Assembly (NCBI GenBank): GCA_023269825.1
Contig: JAGDWI010000003.1
Coordinates: forward strand, 312,996 to 376,995
Reading direction: 5' to 3'
DNA from: Desulfurococcaceae archaeon
GTDB lineage: Archaea > Thermoproteota > Thermoprotei_A > Sulfolobales > Desulfurococcaceae
DNA length: 64,000 nucleotides
The position numbers and the translations under genes were made by a program. Under the pieces are notes generated by a model. It ran no database searches, was not told the DNA's origin, and was given only the letters and a program-made list of their open reading frames with translations. Shown here one piece after another: positions 1-8,453 of this stretch (position 1 is the stretch's first letter; each line of letters opens with the position of its first letter).

Positions 1-53
1 AAGAACTCAGCGAAGAAGCACTCGCAGAAGGATTCTCAGCACTATTCGGGTAA
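1..53 (+). CDS. Ribosomal protein P0 (uL10), 3' end only
   Basis: The window opens inside a reading frame whose last 16 codons encode ELSEEALAEGFSALFG, then TAA. This is the conserved acidic tail shared by archaeal P0 (L10) and P1 (L12), which recruits translational GTPases at the ribosomal stalk. The next gene, P1, ends in the same peptide and the same nucleotides. P0 followed by P1 is the usual archaeal order, so P0 is inferred from the tail plus position. The rest of the gene lies outside the window. Confidence 0.8.
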   Translation, partial: ELSEEALAEGFSALFG

Positions 54-62
54 ATATTAGTA

Positions 63-76
63 TTTAAAAACCTTTT
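63..76 (+). promoter_or_regulatory. TATA-like box between P0 and P1
   Basis: TTTAAAAACCTTTT sits 10 bases after the P0 stop. A start site about 25 bases downstream would fall near 92-96, just before the strong Shine-Dalgarno GGAGGTG at 106-112. This suggests P1 has its own promoter in addition to any read-through from P0. Confidence 0.5.
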
Positions 77-109
77 AACACATCTTAACCTAGAGGCTTA
101 GATTAGGAG

Positions 110-439
110 GTGGTTGATATAGAGTACGTATATGCGACATTATTGCTTTACAAGGCGGGTAAAGAAATAAGCGAGGAGAATCTAAAACGTGTTCTAGAAG
201 CAGCTGGTATAACAGTTGACGATGTACGCGTTAAATCACTAGTTGCTGCAGTAAAGAATATTGATATAGCTAAAGTTCTAGAACAAGCACTCGTAGCTCC
301 CGTAGCAGCTGCTCCAGCGCAAGCTGCTCCAGCCGCTGAGCAAGCGAAAGAGGAGAAGAAGGAGGAGAAGAAAGAAGAAGAATCCAAAGAACTCAGCGAA
401 GAAGCACTCGCAGAAGGATTCTCAGCACTATTCGGGTAA
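110..439 (+). CDS. Ribosomal stalk protein P1 (L12/P1)
   Basis: Acidic stalk protein of the large subunit that binds P0 and recruits elongation factors. Visible parts are a helical N-terminal dimer domain starting around EYVYATLLLYKAGKE, an Ala/Pro hinge (about residues 62-78), a charged Lys/Glu stretch and the conserved tail ending in SALFG. Length (109 aa) is normal for archaeal P1. The only standard in-frame start is GTG at 110, but it overlaps the Shine-Dalgarno GGAGGTG (106-112). Family members begin at Met-Glu-Tyr, which here corresponds to ATA at 119, six bases after the Shine-Dalgarno. The true start may therefore be the ATA codon. Confidence 0.93.
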   Translation: MVDIEYVYATLLLYKAGKEISEENLKRVLEAAGITVDDVRVKSLVAAVKNIDIAKVLEQALVAPVAAAPAQAAPAAEQAKEEKKEEKKEEESKELSEEALAEGFSALFG

Positions 440-587
440 ATTAACCACTGATAACTTTGCAAATAACGTAGAAAACGAAAACAATATTTTTAGAAAACAT
501 AGTTTCCAGTATTATTCCAACTCCTCATAGAATTAGCCTAGTTTAGCTATTATTTAATCCTAGTGATGATTATTTTTAACTTAAGTA

Positions 588-3335
588 GTGGTTGAAGTGG
601 TGTTAACATTGAAGATTGATGTCGACTTCGATTACCTGAGCAAACAGTATGGATATAAGAGATATAGGTGTAGAATCTGCGGAGAATACTTCTGGAGCAG
701 GGTTCCAAGGGATACTTGCCCTGATAGACCGTGTAGTAAGTACGAGTTCCTATACAAAGACTATAAAAAAGTTAGTCCCTTAAGTCTCAGTGAAGTCAGG
801 GAAAAATTCATTGGTTTTCTACATAAGCGTGGTCACGGAGTCGCTCAACCATACCCTGTTCTCGCTAAGTGGAGAAATGATCTATATTTAACTATTGCCT
901 CGATAGTAGTCTTCCAACCAGAAGCAACAGATGGCTCAGTGGATCCACCGTATAACCCCCTAGTTATTGTTCAACCATCCATTAGGTTAACTGATATAGA
1001 TAACGTTGGGTTAACTTTTGGAAGACACTTATCGAGCTTTGAAATGGGGGGAATGCATGCTTTCAACAAAGGAGATAAACTAATTTACTGGTCGGAAGGA
1101 ATATTCAAGAACACCATAGATTTCTTCACCGAGGAAATAGGCCTGGATCTCGATGACATAGTTTTCAAGGAGGGTTGGTGGGAGGGAGGAGGTAATGCTG
1201 GTCCTGCACCAGAAGTACTAGTGGATGGAATGGAGGTAGCTACGCTAGTACACATGGCTTACAAGGTAGTTAATGGAAAATACGAGTTAAACCCTGTACT
1301 AGTTGTAGACTGTGGTTACGGGATTGAGAGAATTGCCTGGCTCACTCAGAGAGCACCAACAGGTTTCCACAGTATCTACGGGAAATTAATTGAAGAGTAC
1401 AAGGATATCCTAGGTGTCGAGGAGCCTCCTCCAGATGTACTCAAGAAAATTGTTTACTTATTGAGCGATAAGGAGCTAACTAGTATGGATGATTACATTA
1501 AGCAAGTAGAGTTAGCTGGTTTCAGAGAATACGTGAAGGAACTAGTTAACTCGGTATACTTGTATAGTATATTAGACCATGTGAGAACAATAGCATTAAT
1601 GCTCTCCGATGGAATCGTTCCCTCAAATACTGGAGAAGGATACTTAGCTAGACTAGTAATAAGGAGATTGCTCCGTAACTTGATTAAACTAGGAGTAGAG
1701 TACCATAGATTACCCGACTTAGTTGCATTACTCACTGATAAACAAATAGACTTCTGGAGAAACGATTACATTTACGGTAAATTTGAGAAACATAGAGAAT
1801 ACATAGTGGATGTACTGAACACGGAGGTCAATAAATTTATAAGTACTGTTTTAAAAGGCGTGGAAGTAGTTGACAAAGTGATCAAAAAGAAGAGAACTCT
1901 CGGAGTTGAAGACTTAATTGAACTCTACGATTCACACGGTATACCTCCAGAGTTCATTGCGGAGAGAGCAGTTCAGCAAGGCGTATTTGTGGAGGTTCCA
2001 AAAGACTTTTACTCATTAATAGCTTCGAGACATTCTTCACCAGGTGTTTTAATTAAAACAAGGGAACACGAGTTCCCAGAAGAAATAGCGAAGTGGGCTG
2101 CAGGGTTCAAAGAAACCCTTAGGTTATTCCACGAAAACCCATATATTACATCAGTTTCCGCAACTGTTCTAGGCGTAAACGAGAAATACATTATACTAGA
2201 TAAAACAATAGCGTATCCATGGGCTGGCGGACAAGACCACGATGAAGGAATCATAGTATTTGGATCAAACGTGTACAAAATAAACTATGTAGGTAAAATA
2301 GGGGACGTAATAATTCATGTGCTAGATCGCGCCCCCGAATTTAAACCAGGAGACTCTGTAATCGTTCAAATCAACTGGGATAAAAGGTATAAATTAATGA
2401 AGCACCACACTGCAACGCACATTGTTCTAGCAGCTGCAAGGAGAATACTGGGTGAACACGTTTGGCAAGCCGGAGCCGAAAAAACAGTTGAAAAAAGCAG
2501 ACTAGACATAACGCACCATAAACCATTAACCCCAGATACTGTTAAGAGGATCGAGGACCTTGCTAACGAGATCATTAATAGTAGAATAAACTTAAACTTC
2601 AACTATCTCGATAGATTCCAAGCCGAGGAAAAATATGGTTTAAAAATACATCAAGGAGGAGCTATTCACGCGCAAATACTGAGAATAGTTGAAATACCTG
2701 GGTGGGATGCTCAGGCATGTTATGGCACACACGTATTTAACACCGCGGAAGTAGGAGGAATAAAAATAGTGAATTATGAGAGAATACAAGATGGTGTAAT
2801 AAGACTAGAATTCATAGCGGGAACAAGACTAGTTGACTACATAAGAGAACTCGAGGAACAAAAAGCAACTGTTTTATCGCTTATAAAAGCAAGAGATCAA
2901 GACTTAGTTGCAGCCGTTAAGAAAATACACAGTGAGTACCAGGAACAACTGGAATTAGTAAATAAGTATAGGGAATTAGTTGAAAAATACATCATCGAGA
3001 AGACTTTAAGTGGAACCATGGACATATGCGGCGTCAAAGTATCAGTAATAGAATTGCCTTTACGTGATGAGAAACTAGTTAAATCCATACTAGATAAAAC
3101 TGTGTTCGAACATGAATTAATGACAGTAATAATTATTGGAGACAGTGTGGAGATCTCGATGAATCCGTTAAAAGCACGTGAAACGGGCATAGATCTCAGA
3201 AAACTAACCTCTTATCTCTCAACACATGGCTTCAAAGGTGGAGGTAAACCCGACCACGTTATATTAAGAGCCATGCAACCAGTAAACAAAACCCTTTTGT
3301 TGGAGGCGTTAAGAACAATAATCTGCAAATACTAA
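588..3335 (+). CDS. alaS: Alanyl-tRNA synthetase
   Basis: Charges tRNA-Ala with alanine. The 915-aa length and the Cys-rich N-terminal extension (RCRICGEYFW, residues about 27-36) are typical of archaeal AlaRS. The catalytic core comes first. The editing domain follows with the zinc-binding HHTATH near residue 605 and CYGTH near residue 709, and the C-Ala region closes the protein. GTG at 588 is the longest start, but TTG at 609, preceded by GTGGTG, is a credible alternative. The gene is monocistronic after P1, with about 150 bases of upstream AT-rich DNA. Confidence 0.97.
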   Translation: MVEVVLTLKIDVDFDYLSKQYGYKRYRCRICGEYFWSRVPRDTCPDRPCSKYEFLYKDYKKVSPLSLSEVREKFIGFLHKRGHGVAQPYPVLAKWRNDLYLTIASIVVFQPEATDGSVDPPYNPLVIVQPSIRLTDIDNVGLTFGRHLSSFEMGGMHAFNKGDKLIYWSEGIFKNTIDFFTEEIGLDLDDIVFKEGWWEGGGNAGPAPEVLVDGMEVATLVHMAYKVVNGKYELNPVLVVDCGYGIERIAWLTQRAPTGFHSIYGKLIEEYKDILGVEEPPPDVLKKIVYLLSDKELTSMDDYIKQVELAGFREYVKELVNSVYLYSILDHVRTIALMLSDGIVPSNTGEGYLARLVIRRLLRNLIKLGVEYHRLPDLVALLTDKQIDFWRNDYIYGKFEKHREYIVDVLNTEVNKFISTVLKGVEVVDKVIKKKRTLGVEDLIELYDSHGIPPEFIAERAVQQGVFVEVPKDFYSLIASRHSSPGVLIKTREHEFPEEIAKWAAGFKETLRLFHENPYITSVSATVLGVNEKYIILDKTIAYPWAGGQDHDEGIIVFGSNVYKINYVGKIGDVIIHVLDRAPEFKPGDSVIVQINWDKRYKLMKHHTATHIVLAAARRILGEHVWQAGAEKTVEKSRLDITHHKPLTPDTVKRIEDLANEIINSRINLNFNYLDRFQAEEKYGLKIHQGGAIHAQILRIVEIPGWDAQACYGTHVFNTAEVGGIKIVNYERIQDGVIRLEFIAGTRLVDYIRELEEQKATVLSLIKARDQDLVAAVKKIHSEYQEQLELVNKYRELVEKYIIEKTLSGTMDICGVKVSVIELPLRDEKLVKSILDKTVFEHELMTVIIIGDSVEISMNPLKARETGIDLRKLTSYLSTHGFKGGGKPDHVILRAMQPVNKTLLLEALRTIICKY

Positions 3336-3477
3336 AAACACCTTATTTCTAGTTTCAACCTACAGCTTAACTATTATTTTATTAACAACAAACCATTACT
3401 CGAGGAATATTGTTCCTTTATAATGTTAAATCTATTTTAATGTACAACTTAGAGATTGAAAATAGAGACTGCGTTAA

Positions 3478-3597
3478 ACCATACTGATAAATCATGCTCT
3501 CAAAAACAATCTTAAAATCGTTGCAGTAAAGAACGCTGCAGGAAACTTTGTACTTCCATCAAAGGAAACACTAAAAGAAGCCTATACCATCCAAATT
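3478..3597 (+). pseudogene. PstS-like phosphate-binding protein fragment
   Basis: An open stretch without a start codon, just after a TAA at 3475, reads HALKNNLKIV followed by VKNAAGNFVLPSKETLKEA. The pattern of a Lys-Asn-Ala-Gly-x-Phe-Val-x-Pro-Ser segment is characteristic of periplasmic/extracellular phosphate-binding proteins (PstS). Only about 39 codons remain, with no lipobox, N-terminal domain or C-terminal domain, so this is a relic. It is cut off where the TnpB remnant begins. Assignment rests on my recall of the motif, not on a search. Confidence 0.5.
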
Positions 3598-3599
3598 TA

Positions 3600-3880
3600 T
3601 GCTTCTCAAGGGTTTCCCCGAGGCGATCACTTGTGATGAGTAGTAATTAATTCTAAAAATTCTTTGCCTCGGGGGTTCTCACTTAGCTCGGGTTTTCACT
3701 GCTTCACTGCGGGGGCTATCAGGGCTCCACTTAACCCGAGAGCCCTTCATCCGCTGTAAACCCTTGCGGGCAATATTCCAGATGCTACTACATCTCTCGT
3801 AGTAACTGTTTCCCTTATCATTAAGAGTAAACCAGGAATTAGAAGACGTGGTTTCACTTAGAGCATCCCCTAATAGTTCA
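3600..3880 (-). pseudogene. Decayed TnpB (IS200/IS605-type) C-terminus
   Basis: Reading the minus strand from about 3840, one frame gives WNIARKGLQRMKGSRVKW followed by a proline/serine-rich stretch and a TGA at 3679-3681. The frame next to it gives TTRDVVAS immediately before that (about 3783-3806). The combination RDVVA...WNIARKGL is the third RuvC-motif region of archaeal TnpB proteins, split here by a frameshift. No intact N-terminal part, start codon or zinc finger remains. Downstream of the stop (minus strand) lies an inverted repeat that may be the element end. This is the remnant of a mobile element beside tRNA-Arg. Confidence 0.7.
3616..3675 (-). repeat. Inverted repeat at the TnpB remnant end
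   Basis: CCCCGAGGC at 3616-3624 is matched by GCCTCGGGG at 3666-3674, a 9-bp perfect inverted repeat around a 41-base AT-rich loop. It lies just after the tnpB stop on the minus strand, where the right end and guide RNA of IS200/IS605 elements are located. It may be the vestige of that structure. A transcription terminator is the alternative. Confidence 0.45.
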
Positions 3881-3934
3881 CATCTTCTCTGTGGAGGAAG
3901 GCCCTGTAGAGTTTATCTAGGTATTTAAAGGTAG

Positions 3935-4030
3935 CGGGCCCGCCGGGATTTGAACCCGGGGCCTCCGGCTTTCCACGAACCCGCCGGCGCTTAGAAGGCC
4001 GGCGCCCTATCCTGGCTAGGCGACGGGCCC
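3935..4030 (-). tRNA. tRNA-Arg (TCT) with intron
   Basis: Cloverleaf on the minus strand: acceptor GGGCCCG pairs with CGGGCCC, D-arm, anticodon stem CCGGC/GCCGG with loop CTTCTAA (anticodon TCT), T-arm CCGGGTTCAAATCCCGG and discriminator G. A 21-nt intron interrupts the loop after position 37, the canonical archaeal site. It begins AGCGCCGGC and ends GTGGAA, so that splicing endonuclease can restore a 75-nt tRNA. CCA is not encoded. Confidence 0.95.
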
Positions 4031-4248
4031 ATTTAACTAAATCCATATAATCCATATGAGGTTAAAGGGAGATTTATATTTTATTTTTTGGTGCAAACTT
4101 GTTAAGACATCTAGCAGTTAATTAATTTAGTTAAGGTTCTAGATGATGATCCGATTCTAAATAACTATTTAATTTTTCTTCGATGTTGGAAATATTACTG
4201 ATTTTAGGGTATATGGTATTATAGTACTGGCGTATAGTTAAAATATTC

Positions 4249-4926
4249 ATGGTGAAGTTTATGGCGAAAATAAGCATGCTTATAGCGGGTGGAGGGGATA
4301 CTGTGGAAATGTTATTGAAGGATTCAGCGCTCCGAGATCTCATAGATCAAGTTGTAATTATTGAGAGCGACCCAGATAGAAGATTAGCACTTGAAAGACT
4401 CGGCGACGTGCTTGTTATCGAGGGAAACGCTACGGATACATCTATATATGAAAACATTGACATGAGCGAGGTGGATGCTGCTCTCGCATTAACAAGTAAA
4501 GATGAAGTTAACTTCCTAGTATTAGCGATTGCAACACAGTTCAATGTACCTATAAGGCTAGGCGTGTTTAAAGATGAAAAAGTAGCGGAAATAGTTAAAA
4601 ACCTGAAACTTGGAATACCTATAGTTAAACCAGCTATTACTGCCGGAGTCATAAAACAAATGCTAACTTCACTTGCAACTCCCCGTATAGTAGCACAACT
4701 ACCAGTTGGTGAACTAAAAATATACGCTGTAACAATTAGAGAAGATGATCTAGCGGCATACACGAAGCTCGAAGAACTCCACTTAGAGGAAGAAAACGCG
4801 CAGGTATTAATGATATATAATGGTAAGGAACTCGTGCCTGCGCAACCAGATATAGAGCTAGTGCCTGGTTACACGTTGTTTATTCTATCTCAAGACGAGA
4901 GATTTCTAGGTAAGATCAAGGGGTAA
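4249..4926 (+). CDS. TrkA-type potassium-channel regulator (RCK protein)
   Basis: A 225-aa soluble protein with an N-terminal Rossmann TrkA-N (RCK) domain: ISMLIAGGGDTVE at the start, ESDPDR after beta-2 and GNATD later. A C-terminal TrkA-C domain covers about residues 140-225. Such proteins bind NAD(H) or nucleotides and gate potassium transporters at the membrane. No channel subunit is adjacent. ATG at 4249 is the longest start. ATG at 4261 (MAKISML) has GGTGA seven bases upstream and may be the real one. The gene converges on the methylthiotransferase gene with only 3 bases between them. Confidence 0.85.
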   Translation: MVKFMAKISMLIAGGGDTVEMLLKDSALRDLIDQVVIIESDPDRRLALERLGDVLVIEGNATDTSIYENIDMSEVDAALALTSKDEVNFLVLAIATQFNVPIRLGVFKDEKVAEIVKNLKLGIPIVKPAITAGVIKQMLTSLATPRIVAQLPVGELKIYAVTIREDDLAAYTKLEELHLEEENAQVLMIYNGKELVPAQPDIELVPGYTLFILSQDERFLGKIKG

Positions 4927-4929
4927 CTT

Positions 4930-6219
4930 CTACGAGTTAACGTGTCCTCTAACATCAAAAAACGTTATTTCATCAACATAGACTTTAATCCATTCTCCAT
5001 ACTTTAAATTCACATGATCTTTGATCACTATTGGTATATAGTTTTCTAATCTCGCAATCCAGGTATTTGTTTTCTCTGTTGTAAATCCTTCGACCACCTT
5101 ATTGAGATATTTTTCTCTAACCCTTAATCCGACATCCATTATTGCATCTAGTGCTTTTTTGAGTCTTTCTTTCTTAACTACTGTGTTCACCTGCAGCATA
5201 GATGCAGATAACGTTAAGGGTCTAACACTATACCCAGCTAAGTGCACCCGCTCAAACTCTAATTCCCTTATGATCTTCAGTGTTTCTTCGAAATCTTCTT
5301 CGTCTTCGCCGGGGTGACCAATTATTATGTCTGTTGCAATACTTGCATCAGGGATGTGGTTTTTAATTTCCTTAATGAGAGCTCTATATTCATCAACGGT
5401 ATATTTTCTACCCATCAACTTTAAGACTTTATTGCTCCCAGATTGTAAGGGTATGTGGAGAAACTTGTATATTTTATTAGAGTATCTAATGATGTTCACT
5501 AAGTCACTTAGTATTTCCTCTAAGTGTTCCGGGTTAATCATTCCAATTCTAAGCATATAGTTTCCTTCAACTTCCACCGTGATTTTTTCCAGTAACGCTG
5601 GTAGAGCTCTCCTCTTATATAAGTCTATTCCATATGTACCTAGATCCATTCCTGTAAGCTCGATCTCAACTGCTCCTTTCTCCACTGCTTTCTTAACGCT
5701 ATTTACAATTGCTTCAATACTGTGACTAACGAGTTCCCTTCTAGCATGCTTTGTAATGCAAAAACTGCAATTACTTAAACATCCCTCCTGTATTGGGATG
5801 GGGACAACACTGCGGTCGCAGCTGAGGCCTATTAAATCTCTTGTACGCCTACCTTCTATTAAAACCACTCTACTAGGGTTTTCAACTGCTAAGTATACTT
5901 TGTCGGAGTTCTGGGGTGAGATAAGAGACGCCTCTGGGGCGATTAAACTAATAGTGTATGGATGAGTCTTAGACATACATCCCGCTATTATTAGTTTTTT
6001 ATTGTTTCTTCTACAGTAGTCTCTTACTTCCTTGATTCTATGCATCATTTTATACTCTGTATCCAGTCTAACAACACACGTGTTAACTACGATTACGTCT
6101 GCTTCCTCAATGACGCTTACTATCTTGTGTCCTCTTTCCTCTAGTTTACTCTTCATTAATGCTTCATCGCTCTTATTGAGTGCGCAACCATAGGTTTCAA
6201 TGTATACTTTGAATACCAT
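4930..6219 (-). CDS. tRNA t6A methylthiotransferase (MiaB/e-MtaB family)
   Basis: Radical-SAM enzyme that should convert t6A37 to ms2t6A37 in tRNA. The N-terminal UPF0004 domain begins YIETYGCALNKSDEA, with further cysteines at NTCVV and AGCMS, supplying the auxiliary Fe-S cluster. The radical-SAM motif is CLSNCSFC near residue 144. A C-terminal TRAM-like segment follows (about residues 365-425). The length of 429 aa fits the archaeal/eukaryotic CDKAL1-like group. It is transcribed divergently from aIF2 beta. The choice between t6A and i6A substrates is from family knowledge: archaea lack i6A. Confidence 0.9.
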   Translation of the reverse strand: MVFKVYIETYGCALNKSDEALMKSKLEERGHKIVSVIEEADVIVVNTCVVRLDTEYKMMHRIKEVRDYCRRNNKKLIIAGCMSKTHPYTISLIAPEASLISPQNSDKVYLAVENPSRVVLIEGRRTRDLIGLSCDRSVVPIPIQEGCLSNCSFCITKHARRELVSHSIEAIVNSVKKAVEKGAVEIELTGMDLGTYGIDLYKRRALPALLEKITVEVEGNYMLRIGMINPEHLEEILSDLVNIIRYSNKIYKFLHIPLQSGSNKVLKLMGRKYTVDEYRALIKEIKNHIPDASIATDIIIGHPGEDEEDFEETLKIIRELEFERVHLAGYSVRPLTLSASMLQVNTVVKKERLKKALDAIMDVGLRVREKYLNKVVEGFTTEKTNTWIARLENYIPIVIKDHVNLKYGEWIKVYVDEITFFDVRGHVNS

Positions 6220-6298
6220 GATTTTCTGCTCCCGAGAAAGTAACTTAATATAATAGTCCCTATTTAGTTAGTCATAGGTTGAGCTCCATAAAAAAAGG

Positions 6299-6733
6299 GT
6301 GCAGTCGTTGAAGAGCATCAGTGATTATAAGTACGAGGAGTTACTTGATAGAGCATTCGTGAAACTAGCTGGGAGGAAGGGTAGTGGAGAAGTATTCGAG
6401 ATGCCTAAGGTCAGCATGCTCGTGATAGGTGGAAAGACTATAATACAAAATTTCAGGGACATAGCACAAATACTAAATAGAGATGAAGAGTTGCTTAAAA
6501 GATACTTCATGAAGGAATTAAATGTCCCCGGCTCCGTGAACGAAGCTGGGCAATTAGAGTTAAGGGGGAAATTTAATGCTACTGCTATAAATCAGTTATT
6601 GGAAAGATTCGTTCAAAAATACGTAAAGTGCTCTACCTGCGGATCCGTGCACACAAAGCTCACGAAGAAAGGCAAAGTATTCGTGTTGAAATGTGAAGCA
6701 TGCGGTGCTGAAACCACGTTCCAAGCTTTTTAG
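6299..6733 (+). CDS. Translation initiation factor 2 subunit beta
   Basis: The aIF2 beta subunit of the heterotrimer that delivers initiator tRNA to the small subunit. The 144-aa protein has the central alpha-beta domain (including GGKTIIQNF) and the C-terminal zinc ribbon CSTC...CEAC (residues about 110-136). Start GTG at 6299 gives the normal archaeal length. It is the first gene of a six-gene run of translation and ribosome-maturation genes, and its stop overlaps the next start by one base. Confidence 0.95.
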   Translation: MQSLKSISDYKYEELLDRAFVKLAGRKGSGEVFEMPKVSMLVIGGKTIIQNFRDIAQILNRDEELLKRYFMKELNVPGSVNEAGQLELRGKFNATAINQLLERFVQKYVKCSTCGSVHTKLTKKGKVFVLKCEACGAETTFQAF

Positions 6734-7056
6734 TGATCGTAATGCGAGCTGAGGACGAAATATATGTAAAAATATACACTATTGAGAAGGAAATCATTGT
6801 TACTGCTTGCGATAAGGAAGTTCTAGGCTTGAAACTCAAAGACCCTCAGCGTAGAATAAGTTTTTACGTTGATCCAGCATACTTCAAAGGAGAATTAAAA
6901 AACATAGAGTCCCTCGTCGAGATACTGAGAAACGCTACTAGCGCGAACCTTGTGGGGAAACGCGTCGTGGAAGCTGCATTGAAAGCCGGTCTAGTTCACA
7001 GTGAAGCCATCATAGAAGTAGAGAATATACCAATAGCTTTTTTCACGAGGGTTTAA
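6733..7056 (+). CDS. DUF424 family protein
   Basis: A 107-aa protein of the archaeal DUF424 family, function unknown. It has the family's small alpha/beta pattern and the region from SLVEILRNATSANLVGKRVV to VENIPIAFF. In many archaea it sits next to aIF2 beta, as here, which suggests a role near translation initiation (inference). GTG at 6733 overlaps the aIF2 beta stop; ATG at 6742 is an alternative start. There are only two bases to NMD3. Confidence 0.85.
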   Translation: MIVMRAEDEIYVKIYTIEKEIIVTACDKEVLGLKLKDPQRRISFYVDPAYFKGELKNIESLVEILRNATSANLVGKRVVEAALKAGLVHSEAIIEVENIPIAFFTRV

Positions 7057-7058
7057 AT

Positions 7059-8114
7059 TTGTGGTTCTGCATCAAGTGCGGAAAACCAGCGCGTAAAGAG
7101 GAATTAATAAGAGGTTACTGTATAGATTGCTTCAGAAAATACGTTAATGTTTTAAAAGACATACAGGAACTCAAGATTACTGTTTGCCCAGTTTGCGGTT
7201 CATGGTTCTATAGGGGGGAATGGTGGCCTCCTGCTTCAGAACCCGAAGTACTTGAATCACTAGTAACTAGTGAAGCAGGTAAAAACCTCATCGAGGGAGC
7301 AAAATTAGTTGAAGCATACATAGGGGACTGGAAGTACATTGATTCCTCTACATTAAAAACAACGGCCGAGCTAGAGATCAATGTAGACGATAAAACCTTA
7401 ACGGTAACAAGAGAGTTCACGGTTAGAATCACGTATCAAAAATGCCCTAAGTGCATAGCTAGAGCTGTAGGTAAACATAGTTACCTTGTTCAAATAAGGT
7501 TCACTCGCAGAGACTACTCACAGGATTACCCTAGGGATATCCTGCATACTGTTCTACGCGGTATTCAAAGAGACTCCATTATAGACGTTAAAGAACTACC
7601 CGAGGGTATCGATATCGAGCTAGATGATGGAACAACCGCTAGAAGAATCGTTGAAGTATTATCGAAGAAGTACTCAGCTAAGATAAACACGTCTTTTAGA
7701 GCAACACGTTTCGACCCATCACGGGGAAAATGGATTGGAGTAACAACATACGTGGCGAGAATCCCGGTTTTCAGGGAAAACGATATAACCATATACAAGA
7801 ACAGCCTTGGCATAGTGAAAATGGTTGACCGGAATAAACTTATGATCATGCATTTAGATTCAGGCGAGCTCGAAGAAGTAGATATCAAAATGTACTGGGA
7901 TAACAAGTTAAAACACCCAGTCAGAATCGAAAAAGAGGAGTTCACAGTGAAGGAGGTAAAAGACGACAACATAGTACTAGAAAACAGCTATACGGGTGAA
8001 AAGAGAACCATTAAGACTAGAAACTGGCTAAGAAATCTAAAACCAGGCGACCATGTTACGTTAATTAAGGCTGACGACATAGAAACCATTGTACCTAAAC
8101 AAGAGGGGGATTAA
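7059..8114 (+). CDS. NMD3 family ribosome maturation factor
   Basis: Archaeal homologue of eukaryotic Nmd3, which binds the 60S subunit during late maturation and export. The N-terminus carries paired zinc-binding motifs: CIKCGK...CIDC at residues 4-26, then CPVCG and CPKC. A beta-rich C-terminal half follows. The length of 351 aa fits archaeal NMD3. The start is TTG at 7059, two bases after the DUF424 stop, so translational coupling is likely. Archaea have no nuclear export, so the role is presumably in subunit assembly. Confidence 0.92.
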   Translation: MWFCIKCGKPARKEELIRGYCIDCFRKYVNVLKDIQELKITVCPVCGSWFYRGEWWPPASEPEVLESLVTSEAGKNLIEGAKLVEAYIGDWKYIDSSTLKTTAELEINVDDKTLTVTREFTVRITYQKCPKCIARAVGKHSYLVQIRFTRRDYSQDYPRDILHTVLRGIQRDSIIDVKELPEGIDIELDDGTTARRIVEVLSKKYSAKINTSFRATRFDPSRGKWIGVTTYVARIPVFRENDITIYKNSLGIVKMVDRNKLMIMHLDSGELEEVDIKMYWDNKLKHPVRIEKEEFTVKEVKDDNIVLENSYTGEKRTIKTRNWLRNLKPGDHVTLIKADDIETIVPKQEGD

Positions 8115-8453
8115 TTGGTTAAAAAGAAGGAACCAGTAGAGGAGAAACCAGTAGAGATACCTTTACCGAATCCAGAGGAAGCTACAATTATATGCGGTGT
8201 AATAAGGCATCTGGGGGGAGATTACTTACTAGTTAAATGTCTCGATGGATATGATAGAAAAGCGAGAATACCTGGTAAACTAAGGAAAAAAGTCTGGATC
8301 ATGGAGGGAGACTTTGTTCTCATTGGATTATGGGCCCCTGGATCAGATAAAGGAGATATAATTCACAAATACAGTAGAAGCGAAGTAAACAAATTAGTTG
8401 AACAAGGAGTAATACCAAAAGAATTCATTGATGCCATAAGTGGCGCTATATGA
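8115..8453 (+). CDS. Translation initiation factor 1A
   Basis: aIF1A, the OB-fold (S1-like) factor binding the ribosomal A site during initiation. The S1-like core ICGVIRHLGGDYLLVKC and GYDRKARIPGKLRKKVWI is plain, with the usual charged N-terminal tail and a helical C-terminus (112 aa). The start is TTG at 8115, directly after the NMD3 stop. The last codons overlap the RIO kinase start by 4 bases. Confidence 0.95.
   Translation: MVKKKEPVEEKPVEIPLPNPEEATIICGVIRHLGGDYLLVKCLDGYDRKARIPGKLRKKVWIMEGDFVLIGLWAPGSDKGDIIHKYSRSEVNKLVEQGVIPKEFIDAISGAI

Noticed and set aside
148-462. 104-aa minus-strand frame opposite P1
   Set aside because: Ser/Ala-rich mirror of the acidic hinge, fully inside a real ribosomal gene, with no ribosome site or family.
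3870-4055. 61-aa minus-strand frame
   Set aside because: It is translated across the tRNA-Arg gene and its intron; the basic, Arg-rich product is an artefact of structured RNA sequence.
4142-4200. C/D sRNA candidate upstream of the TrkA-like gene
   Set aside because: GATGATGA and CTGA are present, but the segment between is almost pure A/T without D'/C' boxes and coincides with the promoter region.
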